This document shows positions 39,195 to 50,789 of a stretch of DNA of 64,000 nucleotides, piece by piece. Under the pieces are notes generated by a model. The model worked only from the letters and a program-made list of their open reading frames with translations, did not search any database and was not told the DNA's origin. A program made the position numbers and the translations under genes. Each line of letters begins with the position of its first letter. Positions within the stretch are counted from its first letter, which is position 1. Source of the DNA: Pacificimonas pallii (lineage in GTDB: Bacteria; Pseudomonadota; Alphaproteobacteria; Sphingomonadales; Sphingomonadaceae); the NCBI RefSeq assembly GCF_019204005.1, contig NZ_JAGSPA010000001.1, positions 868,001 through 932,000 of the forward strand, in the 5' to 3' direction.

Positions 39195-39800
39195 ATGAAG
39201 CTATTCCGCCCTTTTTTTCTCGCCATTGGAACATTTGTGATGGCCGCATCCTCTCCGGTTTCCTCCTCAACTGCAGCGCCGCGCGAGGTCAATGTAACCG
39301 CTGACTCCGAAACCGGGTGGGTGCCGGACGTAGCGCTGGAAAAAGCCGCGATGTCCGCCGCGCGCGATTATTTCGATCTGATCGACCGCGAGCGTTACGG
39401 GGAGGCCTATGCCGCCTTAGACGCGGCCACCAAGGCACAAATCGATGCTGTTTCTTTCGCGGACAGCGAGGCCCGTTTTCATGAGGATGCAGGAACCGTG
39501 AAAGACAGGAACCTCTATCGCATGACATGGACAAAATACCCACCCACTCAAGATCGCCCCGGTATTTATGTGGCAATCGACATGGCAGGGACGTTTTCGG
39601 AGCTGGCGCGGCACTGCGGCTATATCGTGCTGTTCACGCCCGACCGGGGCACAGCCTTTGGCGTAATGCGGGTCGAACGTGCCTACATGACAAACGCGAC
39701 CGCCGATGCCATTCGAACCGAACGGTCCGAAACCGCCTTGGAAGCCGAATGGGCAAAGCTGGCGGCAAGCTGTCCAAACGCGCCGCCGTCGGTTCGCTAG
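39195..39800 (+). CDS. Exported DUF4019-like protein
   Basis: A 201-residue protein with a Sec signal peptide (residues 1-28, ending STA-AP). The mature region has the pattern AARDYFDLIDRERYGEAYAA near residues 55-75 and a beta-rich C-terminal part (WTKYPPTQDRPGIYVAIDM; CGYIVLFTPDRGTAFGVMR), which resembles the DUF4019/NTF2-like family from memory. Function unknown. It converges with the small membrane protein gene on the other strand with a 4-bp overlap of stops. It lies at the edge of the accessory stretch that includes pseudogenes and an IS remnant. Confidence 0.7.
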   Translation: MKLFRPFFLAIGTFVMAASSPVSSSTAAPREVNVTADSETGWVPDVALEKAAMSAARDYFDLIDRERYGEAYAALDAATKAQIDAVSFADSEARFHEDAGTVKDRNLYRMTWTKYPPTQDRPGIYVAIDMAGTFSELARHCGYIVLFTPDRGTAFGVMRVERAYMTNATADAIRTERSETALEAEWAKLAASCPNAPPSVR

Positions 39801-40159
39801 ATCGGAGGTGCCGACCTTCCGGCCAGTTCGCGCAACAGAATGACAGCAGAGCCGAAAACGAAGAACGCCGTTACGAAGGCGAGAAGCGCTAGAACACCCA
39901 GTCCCTGTCCGGAATCGGACATCAGGGGTACAGTACGCGCGGCGGCAATCATGAACGCTCCCACCAAGACCGCCCCGACCCACGAGCTTGTTGGTGTGGC
40001 ACGGCGGTGGAGCTGAAGAAGCAGCGCCAGAAATACAAGGGTTGCAACTGCATAGCCAAGGACCGCAACTGCCGAAGCGCCCCAAAATAGGGTTAGCGCC
40101 GACGCCGTAAGGCCCAGTAGTGCTGTTAAAATAGCAAGACCTAAGCGGACTGTTCGCAT
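39797..40159 (-). CDS. Small four-helix membrane protein, possible immunity partner
   Basis: A 120-residue protein with four hydrophobic segments (about residues 5-25, 29-49, 58-75 and 85-108) joined by short loops. No domain is recognised. It starts 15 bp downstream of the stop of the toxin-like gene at 40175-40984 on the same strand. Small membrane proteins directly after toxin domains often act as immunity proteins against membrane- or envelope-acting toxins; here that is only an inference from position and size. Confidence 0.6.
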   Translation of the reverse strand: MRTVRLGLAILTALLGLTASALTLFWGASAVAVLGYAVATLVFLALLLQLHRRATPTSSWVGAVLVGAFMIAAARTVPLMSDSGQGLGVLALLAFVTAFFVFGSAVILLRELAGRSAPPI

Positions 40160-40174
40160 CAGGCTTATTCAGGT

Positions 40175-40984
40175 TTACTGAGCATCACGATATATGGCCT
40201 GTCTCATATCGCCGTCTATTTTGCTCTGAAAAGTAGCATCCGCAATGGGATTGGCAGGAATGCTCCAGAAGCCGTTACCCTCGCCAACGACTGAGATCGT
40301 GGTTGACCTTTCCGTCTGGCTGACCGATTGGCTGACAATTCCAGGATGCAAAATATGCTGACCAGGGACCGTCACATTTGCGACGACCGTGTTCCCGCTG
40401 ATATCAGTCGCGACATAGGACCGGACCATATCATTGCTGCCTGCAAGGGGTATGCCCGCGTCATTCAGCGTACCGGCAGCGGTGGCCGGACGGTCTTCAC
40501 CCGGCGTCGGATCAACAATCAGTTCTGCAACCGCTTCGCGTCCAAGGCTTGCACCGCCGTCAGGAGCGCTGGCACTACCTTCATAATGATGGCTGTAGCG
40601 GGCATTGGGGCCGATATAGTTTGGAAAACCTGTCTGCTGCGGAATGGTGAATTCGCCAATTTGCGGTCCCTGCGGGTCGCACATCATGTACCCGTTACCG
40701 AGACTGTGGCATCCGCCATCAGCAATGGCTTCCCTCGCGGTCCCAATAACCGCCAGGTCGGCACCATTTGCGTTCAGCTGGTGAAAGGTATCGAATTGTC
40801 CAGCGTCGAGAAGTGCGGCTTCGAGATTGCCCTTTAGTGCCGGGTTTTCCGTCACGAACTCCCGAGCTGCCTGCAAGTCTCCGCTGGCGGCGATATTGAC
40901 GATTCGGCTTTCAAAACCATTGCTATCCCCCAGACTGAGGCCAGCTGTGCCGCCCGCTCCGAAAATTTCCAAAAAGCCACCCAT
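40175..40984 (-). CDS. Hypothetical protein resembling the C-terminal part of polymorphic toxins
   Basis: A 269-residue protein without signal peptide or membrane segment. It opens with a Gly-rich MGGFLEIFGAGGTAGLSLGD, has a helical ankyrin-like middle (AREFVTENPALKGNLEAALL) and a C-terminal region ANVTVPGQHILHPGIVSQSV followed by VVGEGNGFW. From memory, this VTxPGHxxHPG...GEG pattern occurs at the ends of large secreted Rhs or hemagglutinin-type proteins. I start at ATG 40984, with AGAGGA upstream; the in-frame extension to 41332 is the antisense of the transposase remnant. A four-helix membrane protein follows 15 bp downstream. Function unproven. Confidence 0.55.
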   Translation of the reverse strand: MGGFLEIFGAGGTAGLSLGDSNGFESRIVNIAASGDLQAAREFVTENPALKGNLEAALLDAGQFDTFHQLNANGADLAVIGTAREAIADGGCHSLGNGYMMCDPQGPQIGEFTIPQQTGFPNYIGPNARYSHHYEGSASAPDGGASLGREAVAELIVDPTPGEDRPATAAGTLNDAGIPLAGSNDMVRSYVATDISGNTVVANVTVPGQHILHPGIVSQSVSQTERSTTISVVGEGNGFWSIPANPIADATFQSKIDGDMRQAIYRDAQ

Positions 40985-41134
40985 CGCCTGATTCCTCTTT
41001 TGCCAATGTCGAAAAACGTAAAGAGTCTCCGTCAATCGTCCATGCGGGGACTCCCTGATTTTCGTTTGCTGCTGCGATCTTTTCGATAAATACAATATAT
41101 ACGATAAAGCAAAATTCACGCCCGCTGCGACAAT

Positions 41135-41516
41135 CAGAGACTGCCTGCCGGCTTCATCCTGAGCGGCGGAGCGGCCTCCGATTACACCGCAGCCGAACCA
41201 CTGATGGCGATCCCCGTCGCCACGGCTAAGGCACTGCTGGCGGACAAGGGCCATGATGGCGATCGCTTCCGGGAAAGCCTGTTGATCCGGGGTACCCCCC
41301 CCCCCGATCATTCCGCCTCGCTCGAACCGCAAAGTGGCTGAGCATCCCGACGATCGCCGCTACCGGGATCGCAACCGCGTCGAGCGCATGTTTGGCAAGC
41401 TCAAGAAACAGCGCCGCATTGCAACACGCTACGTCAAGACTGTTCTCTCGTTCGAGAGCTTCCTCAACCTAGCTGCGGCACGCCTATGGCTGAAGTCTTT
41501 TGTCGACACGGCCTAG
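41135..41516 (+). pseudogene. Truncated, frameshifted IS5-family transposase
   Basis: The C-terminal half of a DDE transposase is visible in two frames. From 41141: LPAGFILSGGAASDYTAAEP and ALLADKGHDGDRFRESLLIR; then, one base out of frame after a run of eleven C (41295-41305): IIPPRSNRKVAEHPD and RYRDRNRVERMFGKLKKQRR to the stop at 41514-41516. The YRDRNRVERMFGKLK block is the characteristic IS5-family end with the last catalytic Glu. The 5' half and its terminal repeat are missing. A dead fragment, and a sign of past insertion next to the toxin-like gene. Confidence 0.8.
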
Positions 41517-41585
41517 CTTCGCCGCTCTCGTCCTATTGGCAAAGTCCGCTTTAGGCCAAACAATGCCGCCTCTGAAATGTCCGTA

Positions 41586-41611
41586 GTTGGGGTCGCTAGC
41601 GGACCCCCAAC
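41586..41611 (-). terminator. Hairpin after the NYN gene
   Basis: GTTGGGGTC at 41586-41594 pairs with GACCCCCAAC at 41602-41611 (one bulge) around GCTAGCG, just past the stop of the NYN-domain gene. No long T-run follows on the minus strand. Confidence 0.45.
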
Positions 41612-41620
41612 CCGTCGCTT

Positions 41621-42343
41621 TTACCGCAGCCGCTTCACATATTGCTGATTGTCGTCCTCGTCGGTTTCGACGGCGAATTGCGGGACGTCTTTCATCAGGT
41701 CGGAAAGGCGGGCATAGCCGTAATTGCGGGCGTCGAAGCTGGAGCGGTTATTGGCGCGCTGGCCGACTTCGGAGAGGCGCGCCCAGCCGTCGTCGTCGCG
41801 TTTCACCGAATTATAGGCGTCGATCAGCAGGTCCAGGAGCGCCTTGTCGATGGCGCGTTTTTCCCGCGGTTTCGCGGACGCGCCATTGTCGGCGGTTTCC
41901 TCCCGCTTCAGCGCGGCGACGTCGATATAGCGGGTACAGGCCGCGCGGAAGGCTTCGGGTGCGCGTTCGGTGCCGAACCCGTAAACGGGTATCCCCTCCT
42001 GCCGGATGCGCTGGGCAAGCGGCATGAAATCGCTGTCCGATGACATGATGCCGAAACCGCCGATCCTGGCGCCGTACATCAGGTCCATGGCATCGATGAC
42101 GATGCGCATGTCGGTGGCGTTCTTCCCCTTCACGATGTCGAACTGCTGATAGGGCTCGATGGCGTAGGTAAGCGTCAGGTCGGCCCAGGTCTTCAGCGCC
42201 GGCTTGCGCCAATTGCCATAAGCGCGCCGCACGTTCACTTCGCCAAGCTCGGCCAGCACGGTCAGTACCGGGTCGAGGTGATTCGGGCTGGCATTGTCCG
42301 CATCGATGAGGAGTGCGATGCTGGGGGCCTTGTCGGTGGTCAT
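41621..42343 (-). CDS. NYN domain ribonuclease-like protein with C-terminal LOTUS/OST-HTH domain
   Basis: A 240-residue protein. Residues 8-145 form a NYN (PIN-like) nuclease domain with metal-binding aspartates D14/D16 in [10 protein letters not shown]78 in [12 protein letters not shown] and D103/D105 in [10 protein letters not shown] basic linker leads to a LOTUS (OST-HTH) RNA-binding fold (about 165-240). Related LabA-type proteins are widespread in bacteria with roles in RNA turnover; the target is unknown. The start overlaps the VOC gene stop by ATGA, so the pair is coupled. Confidence 0.88.
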   Translation of the reverse strand: MTTDKAPSIALLIDADNASPNHLDPVLTVLAELGEVNVRRAYGNWRKPALKTWADLTLTYAIEPYQQFDIVKGKNATDMRIVIDAMDLMYGARIGGFGIMSSDSDFMPLAQRIRQEGIPVYGFGTERAPEAFRAACTRYIDVAALKREETADNGASAKPREKRAIDKALLDLLIDAYNSVKRDDDGWARLSEVGQRANNRSSFDARNYGYARLSDLMKDVPQFAVETDEDDNQQYVKRLR

Positions 42344-42759
42344 GCGGGATCCCTTGCGAACAGGTTTTCGGGGGTGCGCATGGCCTTGAACTCCAGCGCG
42401 TTTCCCGCGGGGTCGAACAGGAACATGGTCATCTGCTCGCCGACCTGACCGGCGAAGCGCACATGCGGTTCGATTTCGAAGGCAACGCCCTTGCCGCGCA
42501 GGCGATCCGCCAGCGCCTCGAATTCATCCCAGCCGAGCACGACACCGAAATGCGGGACGGGGACCTGATCGCCGCCCACCGGATTGCGGTGCACACTGCC
42601 CTTGGGGGCCAGATGCGTGACGATCTGGTGCCCGAAAAAGTTGAAGTCTGTCCAGCGGTCGGACGCGCGTGCCTCCGCACAGCCCATGACGCCGCCATAA
42701 AAGGCGCGCGCGGCGTCAAGATCGTCGACGGGGAAAGCAAGGTGAAAGGGTTTCAGCAT
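42340..42759 (-). CDS. VOC family (glyoxalase/bleomycin-resistance-like) protein
   Basis: A 139-residue vicinal-oxygen-chelate protein. It starts [20 protein letters not shown], has the expected metal-ligand histidines (HLAF, HFGV) and glutamate ([11 protein letters not shown] near residue 120). Such proteins are dioxygenases, glyoxalases or binding proteins; the substrate is unknown. First gene of a two-gene unit with the NYN-LOTUS gene (ATGA overlap). Confidence 0.85.
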   Translation of the reverse strand: MLKPFHLAFPVDDLDAARAFYGGVMGCAEARASDRWTDFNFFGHQIVTHLAPKGSVHRNPVGGDQVPVPHFGVVLGWDEFEALADRLRGKGVAFEIEPHVRFAGQVGEQMTMFLFDPAGNALEFKAMRTPENLFARDPA

Positions 42760-42854
42760 ATGTGAAAGCTAGCGCGTGCAGGCAAAGGTCGCCAGAGCCC
42801 ATCGACTCACCCGCGATAACGGATTGCTTACTTTGCGGGACTATCCTTTATGTT

Positions 42855-43283
42855 ATGAAGACGCTCGCTGAACTTGTCGCGAAACATCCTATCGACAAAA
42901 AACCATATCAGGCAATTCACTATATGCGCTCCGATCATAACGGCGTTCCTCTGTACAGGGTAGGCAAGGACGGCGTCGAGGCCGGAGCGCTGAAAGCGCT
43001 AAAGCAGGCCTTTGAAAAAATGGGCGCGCACTGTTTTCATTGCGGCGAATATATGCAGCCTCAAAAACTGTCTCAGCGATGTACACGCGACCATGTGCGC
43101 CCGGCCTCACGAGGTGGTGATGATTATCTGCATAATCTCGTTTTCTCCTGCGGACTCTGCAACCGTGATAAAAACAACAGCGATTTGGCCAGTTTTAACG
43201 TCGAGCGCGGATCGGCATGGCTCAACGAGCTTGATGAACATCTTAAGAGATGTGTTGACCGCTTGGGTAAGGCAAAGCCCTAG
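42855..43283 (+). CDS. HNH endonuclease domain protein
   Basis: A 142-residue protein. Zinc-holding cysteines C60 and C63 (HCFHCGEY) and C99 and C102 (CGLCNRDK) frame the HNH core: D79-H80 in TRDHVRPASRGGDD, N94 in LHNLVFSC and N103. The N-terminal ~55 residues are helical and not recognised. The ATG at 42855 begins MKTLAELVAKHPIDKKPYQA; the promoter region upstream is AT-rich relative to neighbours. HNH proteins cut DNA in restriction, mobile or repair settings; no methylase or other partner is nearby. Base composition is lower in GC than most genes here, consistent with transfer. Confidence 0.85.
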   Translation: MKTLAELVAKHPIDKKPYQAIHYMRSDHNGVPLYRVGKDGVEAGALKALKQAFEKMGAHCFHCGEYMQPQKLSQRCTRDHVRPASRGGDDYLHNLVFSCGLCNRDKNNSDLASFNVERGSAWLNELDEHLKRCVDRLGKAKP

Positions 43284-43384
43284 GTCGACACACCCACCAG
43301 CGTGAGCGATGATCAGCACCGGGGTGACGCTTTCAGAGGTATAGGGAGGGTAGGCGGAGCTTCGCTCCCGCAAATCCGGCGTTC

Positions 43385-45016
43385 CTAAATCCGGCGGCCC
43401 GGGGCGATTTCATCGGGGTCGGTGCGGCAGGTGATGAGGGCGGGGCCGTCCTGCGCCAGGGCTTCGGCGAGGGCGGGTGCGAAATCCTCGGTGGCCTCGA
43501 CCGTCCAGCCCTTCACGCCGAAGCTTTCGGCATAGGCGGCAAAGTCGGGATTGGTGAGCGCCGTGCCGGACTGGCGACCGGCAAACTCCTTTTCCTGGTG
43601 CATGCGGATGGTACCCAATTGCCCGTTGTCGACAATGACGAACAGGACATTGGCATTGTAACGGACGGCGGTGGCAAGCTCGCTGCCCGACATGAGGAAA
43701 TCGCCGTCGCCAGCGACGCAGACGCTGCGCTTTCCACTGATGAGCGCGGCGGCGATGGCGGCGGGAACGCCGTAGCCCATCGCGCCATTGGTCGGCGCCA
43801 GCTGCGTCCCGAGCGTGCGGTGATGGTGGAAGCGGTGCAGCCAGGCCGCGAAATTTCCGGCGCCATTGGTAAAGGCGGTATTGGCGGGCAGCGCATCCGA
43901 CAGCTGCGTGATGATGGCGGCCATGTTGACGCCCGATGCGACCTCCGTCGGTGCCGTCCACGCCTCATAATCGGCGCGGGCATCGGCCCGGCCTGCCGCC
44001 CATGCCTCTCCGTCCACCATGAAGCCAAGCTCCGCAAGGGCCGCGGCGGCAAGGCGGATGGAGGACTGGATGGCGATGTCCGGGCGGCGCACGTCCGTCA
44101 GCGTGTCCGCGTCGGCGTGGATGTGGACGAGCGTCTGCCCGGCTTCAGGTACGGCGGGCAATGTGTAGCCAAGGCTGGCGACCTCGCCCAGGCGCGTGCC
44201 GAGCGCGATGATGACATCGGCGTTCCGGACACGCTCGACCAGCTTTGGGTTCGCGCCAAGGCCAAGCTCACCGGCATAGTTCCGGTGGGTGTTGTCGAAC
44301 CGGTCCTTGCGCCGCCACGACGTGACGACGGGAATGTTCGTGTCCTCCGCAAAGCGCCGGATATGGGCGCAGTCTTCGTCCGTCCAGCCGGGACCGCCCA
44401 GCCACAGGATGGGACGCTGTGCGGTGGAGAGAATGTTCGCGACATCCGCAATGCGGCCGGCGTCGGGGGAGGCCTCGGCAGGCCGGGCGGGCGCGGAGAC
44501 GGCGGGCGGCGCCTCCGCCAGCAGCAGGTCCTCCGGCAATGTCACGACCACGGGACCGGGCCGTCCCGAACGCGCCAGCGCAAACGCGCGCGCGACGGTT
44601 TCATGTGCGCGTTCGGGGCGGTCAAGCGCGATGATGCCCTTCGCGAACGCCCCGAAATAACGGTTATAGTCCACTTCCTGAAACGCCTCGCGTCCCAGCA
44701 TGTCGGTGCCGACATCGCCGACGAACATGACGAGCGGCGTGGAATCCTGAAACGCCGTATGAATGCCGATGCTGGCATGCGTCGCGCCCGGTCCGCGCGT
44801 CACCATGCAGACGCCCGCGCGCCCCTTCAGCTTGCCATAGGCCTCCGCCATGTTCGCCGCCGCGGCCTCGTGGCGGCAGGTGATAAGCTCGATATCATCG
44901 CGCGCATCGTAAAGCGCGTCGAGCACGGCAAGATAGGATTCCCCCGGCACGCAAAAAACGTGGCTGGTCTGTTCGGCGCGCAGGGCCTGGACGATGGTTT
45001 CGGATACGGTCGGCAT
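43385..45016 (-). CDS. Thiamine-pyrophosphate enzyme, acetolactate synthase-like
   Basis: A 543-residue three-domain TPP enzyme. The N-terminal domain has the catalytic glutamate E50 in CRHEAAAANMAEAYG, a central domain (about 190-330) binds FAD or is a relic of it, and the C-terminal TPP site is GDGDFLMSGSELATAV ... VDNG. Family members include acetolactate synthase, glyoxylate carboligase and benzoylformate decarboxylase; no small regulatory subunit is next to it, so a biosynthetic ALS role is not assured. The ATG at 45016 gives the usual MPTVSETIVQALRAE. It stands between the HNH gene (convergent) and a lipoprotein gene. Confidence 0.87.
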   Translation of the reverse strand: MPTVSETIVQALRAEQTSHVFCVPGESYLAVLDALYDARDDIELITCRHEAAAANMAEAYGKLKGRAGVCMVTRGPGATHASIGIHTAFQDSTPLVMFVGDVGTDMLGREAFQEVDYNRYFGAFAKGIIALDRPERAHETVARAFALARSGRPGPVVVTLPEDLLLAEAPPAVSAPARPAEASPDAGRIADVANILSTAQRPILWLGGPGWTDEDCAHIRRFAEDTNIPVVTSWRRKDRFDNTHRNYAGELGLGANPKLVERVRNADVIIALGTRLGEVASLGYTLPAVPEAGQTLVHIHADADTLTDVRRPDIAIQSSIRLAAAALAELGFMVDGEAWAAGRADARADYEAWTAPTEVASGVNMAAIITQLSDALPANTAFTNGAGNFAAWLHRFHHHRTLGTQLAPTNGAMGYGVPAAIAAALISGKRSVCVAGDGDFLMSGSELATAVRYNANVLFVIVDNGQLGTIRMHQEKEFAGRQSGTALTNPDFAAYAESFGVKGWTVEATEDFAPALAEALAQDGPALITCRTDPDEIAPGRRI

Positions 45017-45075
45017 GGGTGCTCTATGGCGCGCAGCGCGGGCGGCGACAAGCGCCCAGCCCCTCAATTGAGGCG

Positions 45076-45477
45076 CTATTCGCGCATGAGGATGTAGATG
45101 CTGCCCGCCGCCTTCGGATGGAAGCGGAGCGTTTCACCGTCCATGACGACGGTAACCTCATAGCGTTCCGGGGCGCTGGCGTCGAAATCGCCCACAGCGA
45201 CCGCCGCGCCCGTTGCGGCATCCGTCATCGACATCTGCATGGACATGGCGGGCACCGACAGATGTGCGGCCCAGAAGCGTTCCATCGCGGCGATTTCGGC
45301 ATCAGCTGTGGGGGCGGCAGTCACCGCCTGCCAGTCCCTTGCGACATCGCCCATGCGCGCTTCCTCCTCCGTCGGTTCGGCATGGCAGGCGGCAAGCGGC
45401 GTCATGGCGAGGAGAACCGCCGCGGCAATCCTAGTTCGCAAGCTGCGTCCTGACCCAGTCGCCGAAATCCTGAACAT
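45076..45477 (-). CDS. Small lipoprotein of unknown function
   Basis: A protein of up to 133 residues with a lipoprotein-type signal (TRIAAAVLLAMTPLAAC; the lipid-attached Cys is residue 31 from the ATG). The mature part is 100 residues with helical then beta character (YEVTVVMDGETLRFHPKAAG). Start is uncertain: ATG 45477, or TTG 45441 just at the previous gene's stop, which would give a tidier signal peptide. It overlaps the metalloprotease fragment upstream and may be cotranscribed with it. Confidence 0.65.
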   Translation of the reverse strand: MFRISATGSGRSLRTRIAAAVLLAMTPLAACHAEPTEEEARMGDVARDWQAVTAAPTADAEIAAMERFWAAHLSVPAMSMQMSMTDAATGAAVAVGDFDASAPERYEVTVVMDGETLRFHPKAAGSIYILMRE

Positions 45478-45738
45478 GGCGCGGTTCTACCGCCTGCCCG
45501 CCATGGAGGATAGAGTCGCCGTCGGCGATGTGCGGCGAGCCGCTGAGATATTCATCCGGCAGGCCGATCATGTGGCCGAATTCGTGCGCGGCGCCGGTCT
45601 GCTGGAAACCGCTGCCCTTGGTGACAAGGGTGACGTCTTCCGAATCGAGATTGACGTGGTTCCGCGACGGCACGACCGAGGAGCGCGCGAAGCCGCCGGC
45701 GGGAATGCGGGTGACGTCGACCGTCCAGTTCTCGCCCG

Positions 45739-45742
<4 letters not shown>
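45431..45742 (-). CDS. HExxH metalloprotease-like fragment behind ppdK
   Basis: A 103-codon frame starting GTG at 45742, overlapping the ppdK stop as GTGA. It contains GAAHEFGHMIGLPDEYL, a zinc-peptidase signature (HEFGH plus a following Asp/Glu), and SILHGGQAVEPRH, a Met-turn-like segment. There is no signal peptide and no N-terminal domain; related proteins, as I recall them, are several times longer. I read it as the C-terminal end of a larger exported or phage-type metalloprotease, 5'-truncated. Activity is doubtful. Confidence 0.5.
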
Positions 45743-48399
<2,657 letters not shown>

Positions 48400-48410
48400 A
48401 AATCCTGCCT

Positions 48411-48688
48411 TCAAACGCCCCTCCCTTCGGGAAGGGCAGGGGTGGGGGATGCGCCCGTCAGAGCGCAAAGAGTAACTGCCGCGCCAGCGGCTGCGATGTC
48501 TCTATCGCACCCACGCGCTAACGCGCGGTTATCGGCGGCTCGCTTCGCTCGCAACCCCGCCTTTACCGCTGCCCTGAAGGGAAGGGGAGCTTTCATGGCG
48601 GGATGACGGATATGAACACCCCCTCCACCATTTGCGGGGGAGGCTGGGAGGGCGCGCGCGGTCACCTTCCCCACAGGCGGGAAGGGAA
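48411..48688. repeat. Repeat-rich intergenic region between glyS and ppdK
   Basis: About 280 bp without a gene. Several short palindromes and purine/pyrimidine blocks occur, for example CCCTTCGGGAAGGGC near 48422-48440 and ACCCCCTCCACC with GCGGGGGAGGCTGGGAGG at 48619-48656. It resembles the material at 32553-32726 and may be accumulated miniature repeats. Confidence 0.5.
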
Positions 48689-48689
48689 G

Positions 48690-50789
48690 TTAGCCCTCGA
48701 TTCTCGAAAAGTCGGCGACCGTGCGTATGGCGGCGGTGATGCGCGCCAGCAAGGCCAGCCGCGCGGCGCGCCTGTTCGCGCCCTCTTCATTCACCATCAC
48801 GTCGTCGAAGAACTGATCGATGGGCCCGCGCAGGGCCGCAAGTGCAGTCATGGCGGCCTCGAAATCTTCCGCTTCGACAGCGGTTTTCGCCTTGGGTTCC
48901 GCCGCATCAAGCGCGGCAATCAAAGCGGCCTCTGCTGGAACCGGGGTGTAATCGAGCGTATCCGGTGCAGCGGGCAGGTCGCCCTTCTTGGCCTCGGCCT
49001 TCAATATGTTGCCAGCGCGCTTGTACCCCGCGAGGAGCGCCGTCCCTGCGTCCGTTGCCATGAACGCCTGGAGCGCCTTCACCCGTGCGAGCAGGCGGAC
49101 CATGTCGTCTTCGCCGCCAAGCGCGAACACCGCGTCGATCAGGTCGTGACGAACGCCTGCCTCGCGCTGCTGGACTTTCAGGCGGTCTGCGAAGAAGTCG
49201 CCAAGCTTGCGTCCTGCATCTTCGCTGCCTTCATGTGCTGCAATTCCGAGCGTTTTGCGCAAGCCGAAACGCAGGTCGTTCTTCGTCGCCAGTTCCAGAA
49301 TTCCGATGGCTGATCGGCGCAATGCAAATGGGTCTTTGGAGCCGGTCGGCTCCATCCCTGCACCGAAAAATCCGACAATGGAATCCAGCTTGTCCGCCAG
49401 CGAAACAGCAACCGTCACCGGCGCGGTCGGCACCTCGTCACCCTGTCCGACGGGCTTGTAATGGTCGCGGATGGCGGCGGCGATGGCGTCGTCCTCGCCC
49501 TGCGCCTCGGCATAATAGCCGCCGATCAGGCCTTGCAGTTCGGGGAATTCCGCGACCATGCCGGTGACAAGGTCGGCCTTGGCGAGGCGGGCGGCGCGCT
49601 CGGCCTGGTCGGCCAGTTTCGCGCGGGCCTGCTCCCTCTCCCCACGGGGGAGAGGAGGTATTATCCCCTCTTCCACCAGCCAGCGGGCGAGTTTCGCGAC
49701 GCGTTCGACCTTGTCGGCGACGGTACCGAGCTTTTCGTGGAAGACGATGTCTTTCAGCTTCCCGGCGTGGGATTCCAGCGGGACTTTCCTGTCCTGGTCC
49801 CAGAAGAAGCGGGCGTCGGCGAGGCGGGCGGCGAGGACTTTTTCATTGCCCGCGACGATCATCGTGCCGCCGTCCGGCGCCTCGATATTGGCGGTGCAGA
49901 CGAAGGCGTTCGTCAGCTTTCCGTCCGCATCGGCGACGGAGAAATATTTCTGGTGCGATTTCATCGCCAGCTGGATGACTTCCGGCGGCACATCGAGGAA
50001 ATCTTCGTCGAACCGGCCAAGGAGCGGCACCGGCCATTCGGTCAGCCCGGCATTTTCGGTGAGCAGCGCCCTGTCCTCGATCAGCGTCAGCCCGGCAGCC
50101 GCCGCAGCGGCCTTCGCACCCTTTTCGATGGAATCGGCACGTTCGTTGGCGGACAGGATCACGCGGGCGGCGCGCAGCTTTTCGGCATAGTCATCGGCCT
50201 CGGCGATCTCGATATCGCCTGAGGACATGAAGCGATGACCGCGCGTCACGCGGCCGCTGGCGATACCGGCGATTTCAAACGGCACGACGGCACCGCCCAA
50301 GAGCGCGATGATTCCCTCCAGCGGGCGGACCCAGCGCAGGCTTTCGCTCGACTGGCTGTCGGCGCCCCAGCGCATGGACTTGGGCCAGGGGAACGCCCGG
50401 ATAAGTGCGGGCACCGCCTCGGCAATAATGTCCGCCATGGCGCGGCCGGGGGTTTCCAGCCTGGCGTACCAGAAACTGCCCTTTTTCTCTTCGCGCGCCT
50501 CAAGCTGGTCCCTGGTCAGGCCGGCGCCCCGCAGGAAGCCTTCGAGCGCCTTGTCCGGGGCATCGGTGCGCGGGCCGCGGCGTTCTTCGGATGTTGCTGC
50601 GGTTTCGGCGGGCAGGCCCCGCGCAATCAGCGCAAGGCGGCGCGGGGTCGCGTGCGTTTCGATGCTGTCCGCCGTCACGCCAGCTTCCTTGAGTGCTGCG
50701 GTGAACAGGCGTTCGAGATCCTGCGCCGCCTTTGGCTGCATGCGCGCGGGGATTTCTTCGGAGCGGAGTTCGAGGAGAAAATCAGCCAT
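48690..50789 (-). CDS. glyS: Glycyl-tRNA synthetase beta subunit
   Basis: A 699-residue tRNA-binding beta subunit of the alpha2beta2-type glycyl-tRNA synthetase. It starts [20 protein letters not shown] and contains the family segments [30 protein letters not shown] and [11 protein letters not shown], ending in the anticodon-binding domain. The start overlaps glyQ by 8 bp. Oddity: between WLVEEGI and [15 protein letters not shown] there is an unusual stretch [15 protein letters not shown], encoded by a GC palindrome (49635-49655), apparently a repeat inserted in frame. Confidence 0.96.
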   Translation of the reverse strand: MADFLLELRSEEIPARMQPKAAQDLERLFTAALKEAGVTADSIETHATPRRLALIARGLPAETAATSEERRGPRTDAPDKALEGFLRGAGLTRDQLEAREEKKGSFWYARLETPGRAMADIIAEAVPALIRAFPWPKSMRWGADSQSSESLRWVRPLEGIIALLGGAVVPFEIAGIASGRVTRGHRFMSSGDIEIAEADDYAEKLRAARVILSANERADSIEKGAKAAAAAAGLTLIEDRALLTENAGLTEWPVPLLGRFDEDFLDVPPEVIQLAMKSHQKYFSVADADGKLTNAFVCTANIEAPDGGTMIVAGNEKVLAARLADARFFWDQDRKVPLESHAGKLKDIVFHEKLGTVADKVERVAKLARWLVEEGIIPPLPRGEREQARAKLADQAERAARLAKADLVTGMVAEFPELQGLIGGYYAEAQGEDDAIAAAIRDHYKPVGQGDEVPTAPVTVAVSLADKLDSIVGFFGAGMEPTGSKDPFALRRSAIGILELATKNDLRFGLRKTLGIAAHEGSEDAGRKLGDFFADRLKVQQREAGVRHDLIDAVFALGGEDDMVRLLARVKALQAFMATDAGTALLAGYKRAGNILKAEAKKGDLPAAPDTLDYTPVPAEAALIAALDAAEPKAKTAVEAEDFEAAMTALAALRGPIDQFFDDVMVNEEGANRRAARLALLARITAAIRTVADFSRIEG
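49635..49655. repeat. Palindromic repeat inside glyS
   Basis: CCTCTCCCC at 49635-49643 pairs perfectly with GGGGAGAGG at 49647-49655. It resembles the intergenic palindromes at 17827-17847 and 32559-32580 but lies in frame inside glyS, where it encodes about a dozen residues not expected in the family. Confidence 0.6.

Noticed and set aside
40985-41332. N-terminal extension of the toxin-like protein up to 41332
   Set aside because: The extra codons are the antisense of the transposase remnant and lie upstream of a good ribosome binding site for the ATG at 40984.
43284-43384. Possible gene remnant between the HNH and TPP-enzyme genes
   Set aside because: A minus-strand stretch reads plausibly for ~20 residues but matches no family I can name and is too short to support.
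43598-45097. A 499-codon plus-strand frame opposite the TPP enzyme
   Set aside because: Antisense of a conserved enzyme; composition typical of a shadow frame.
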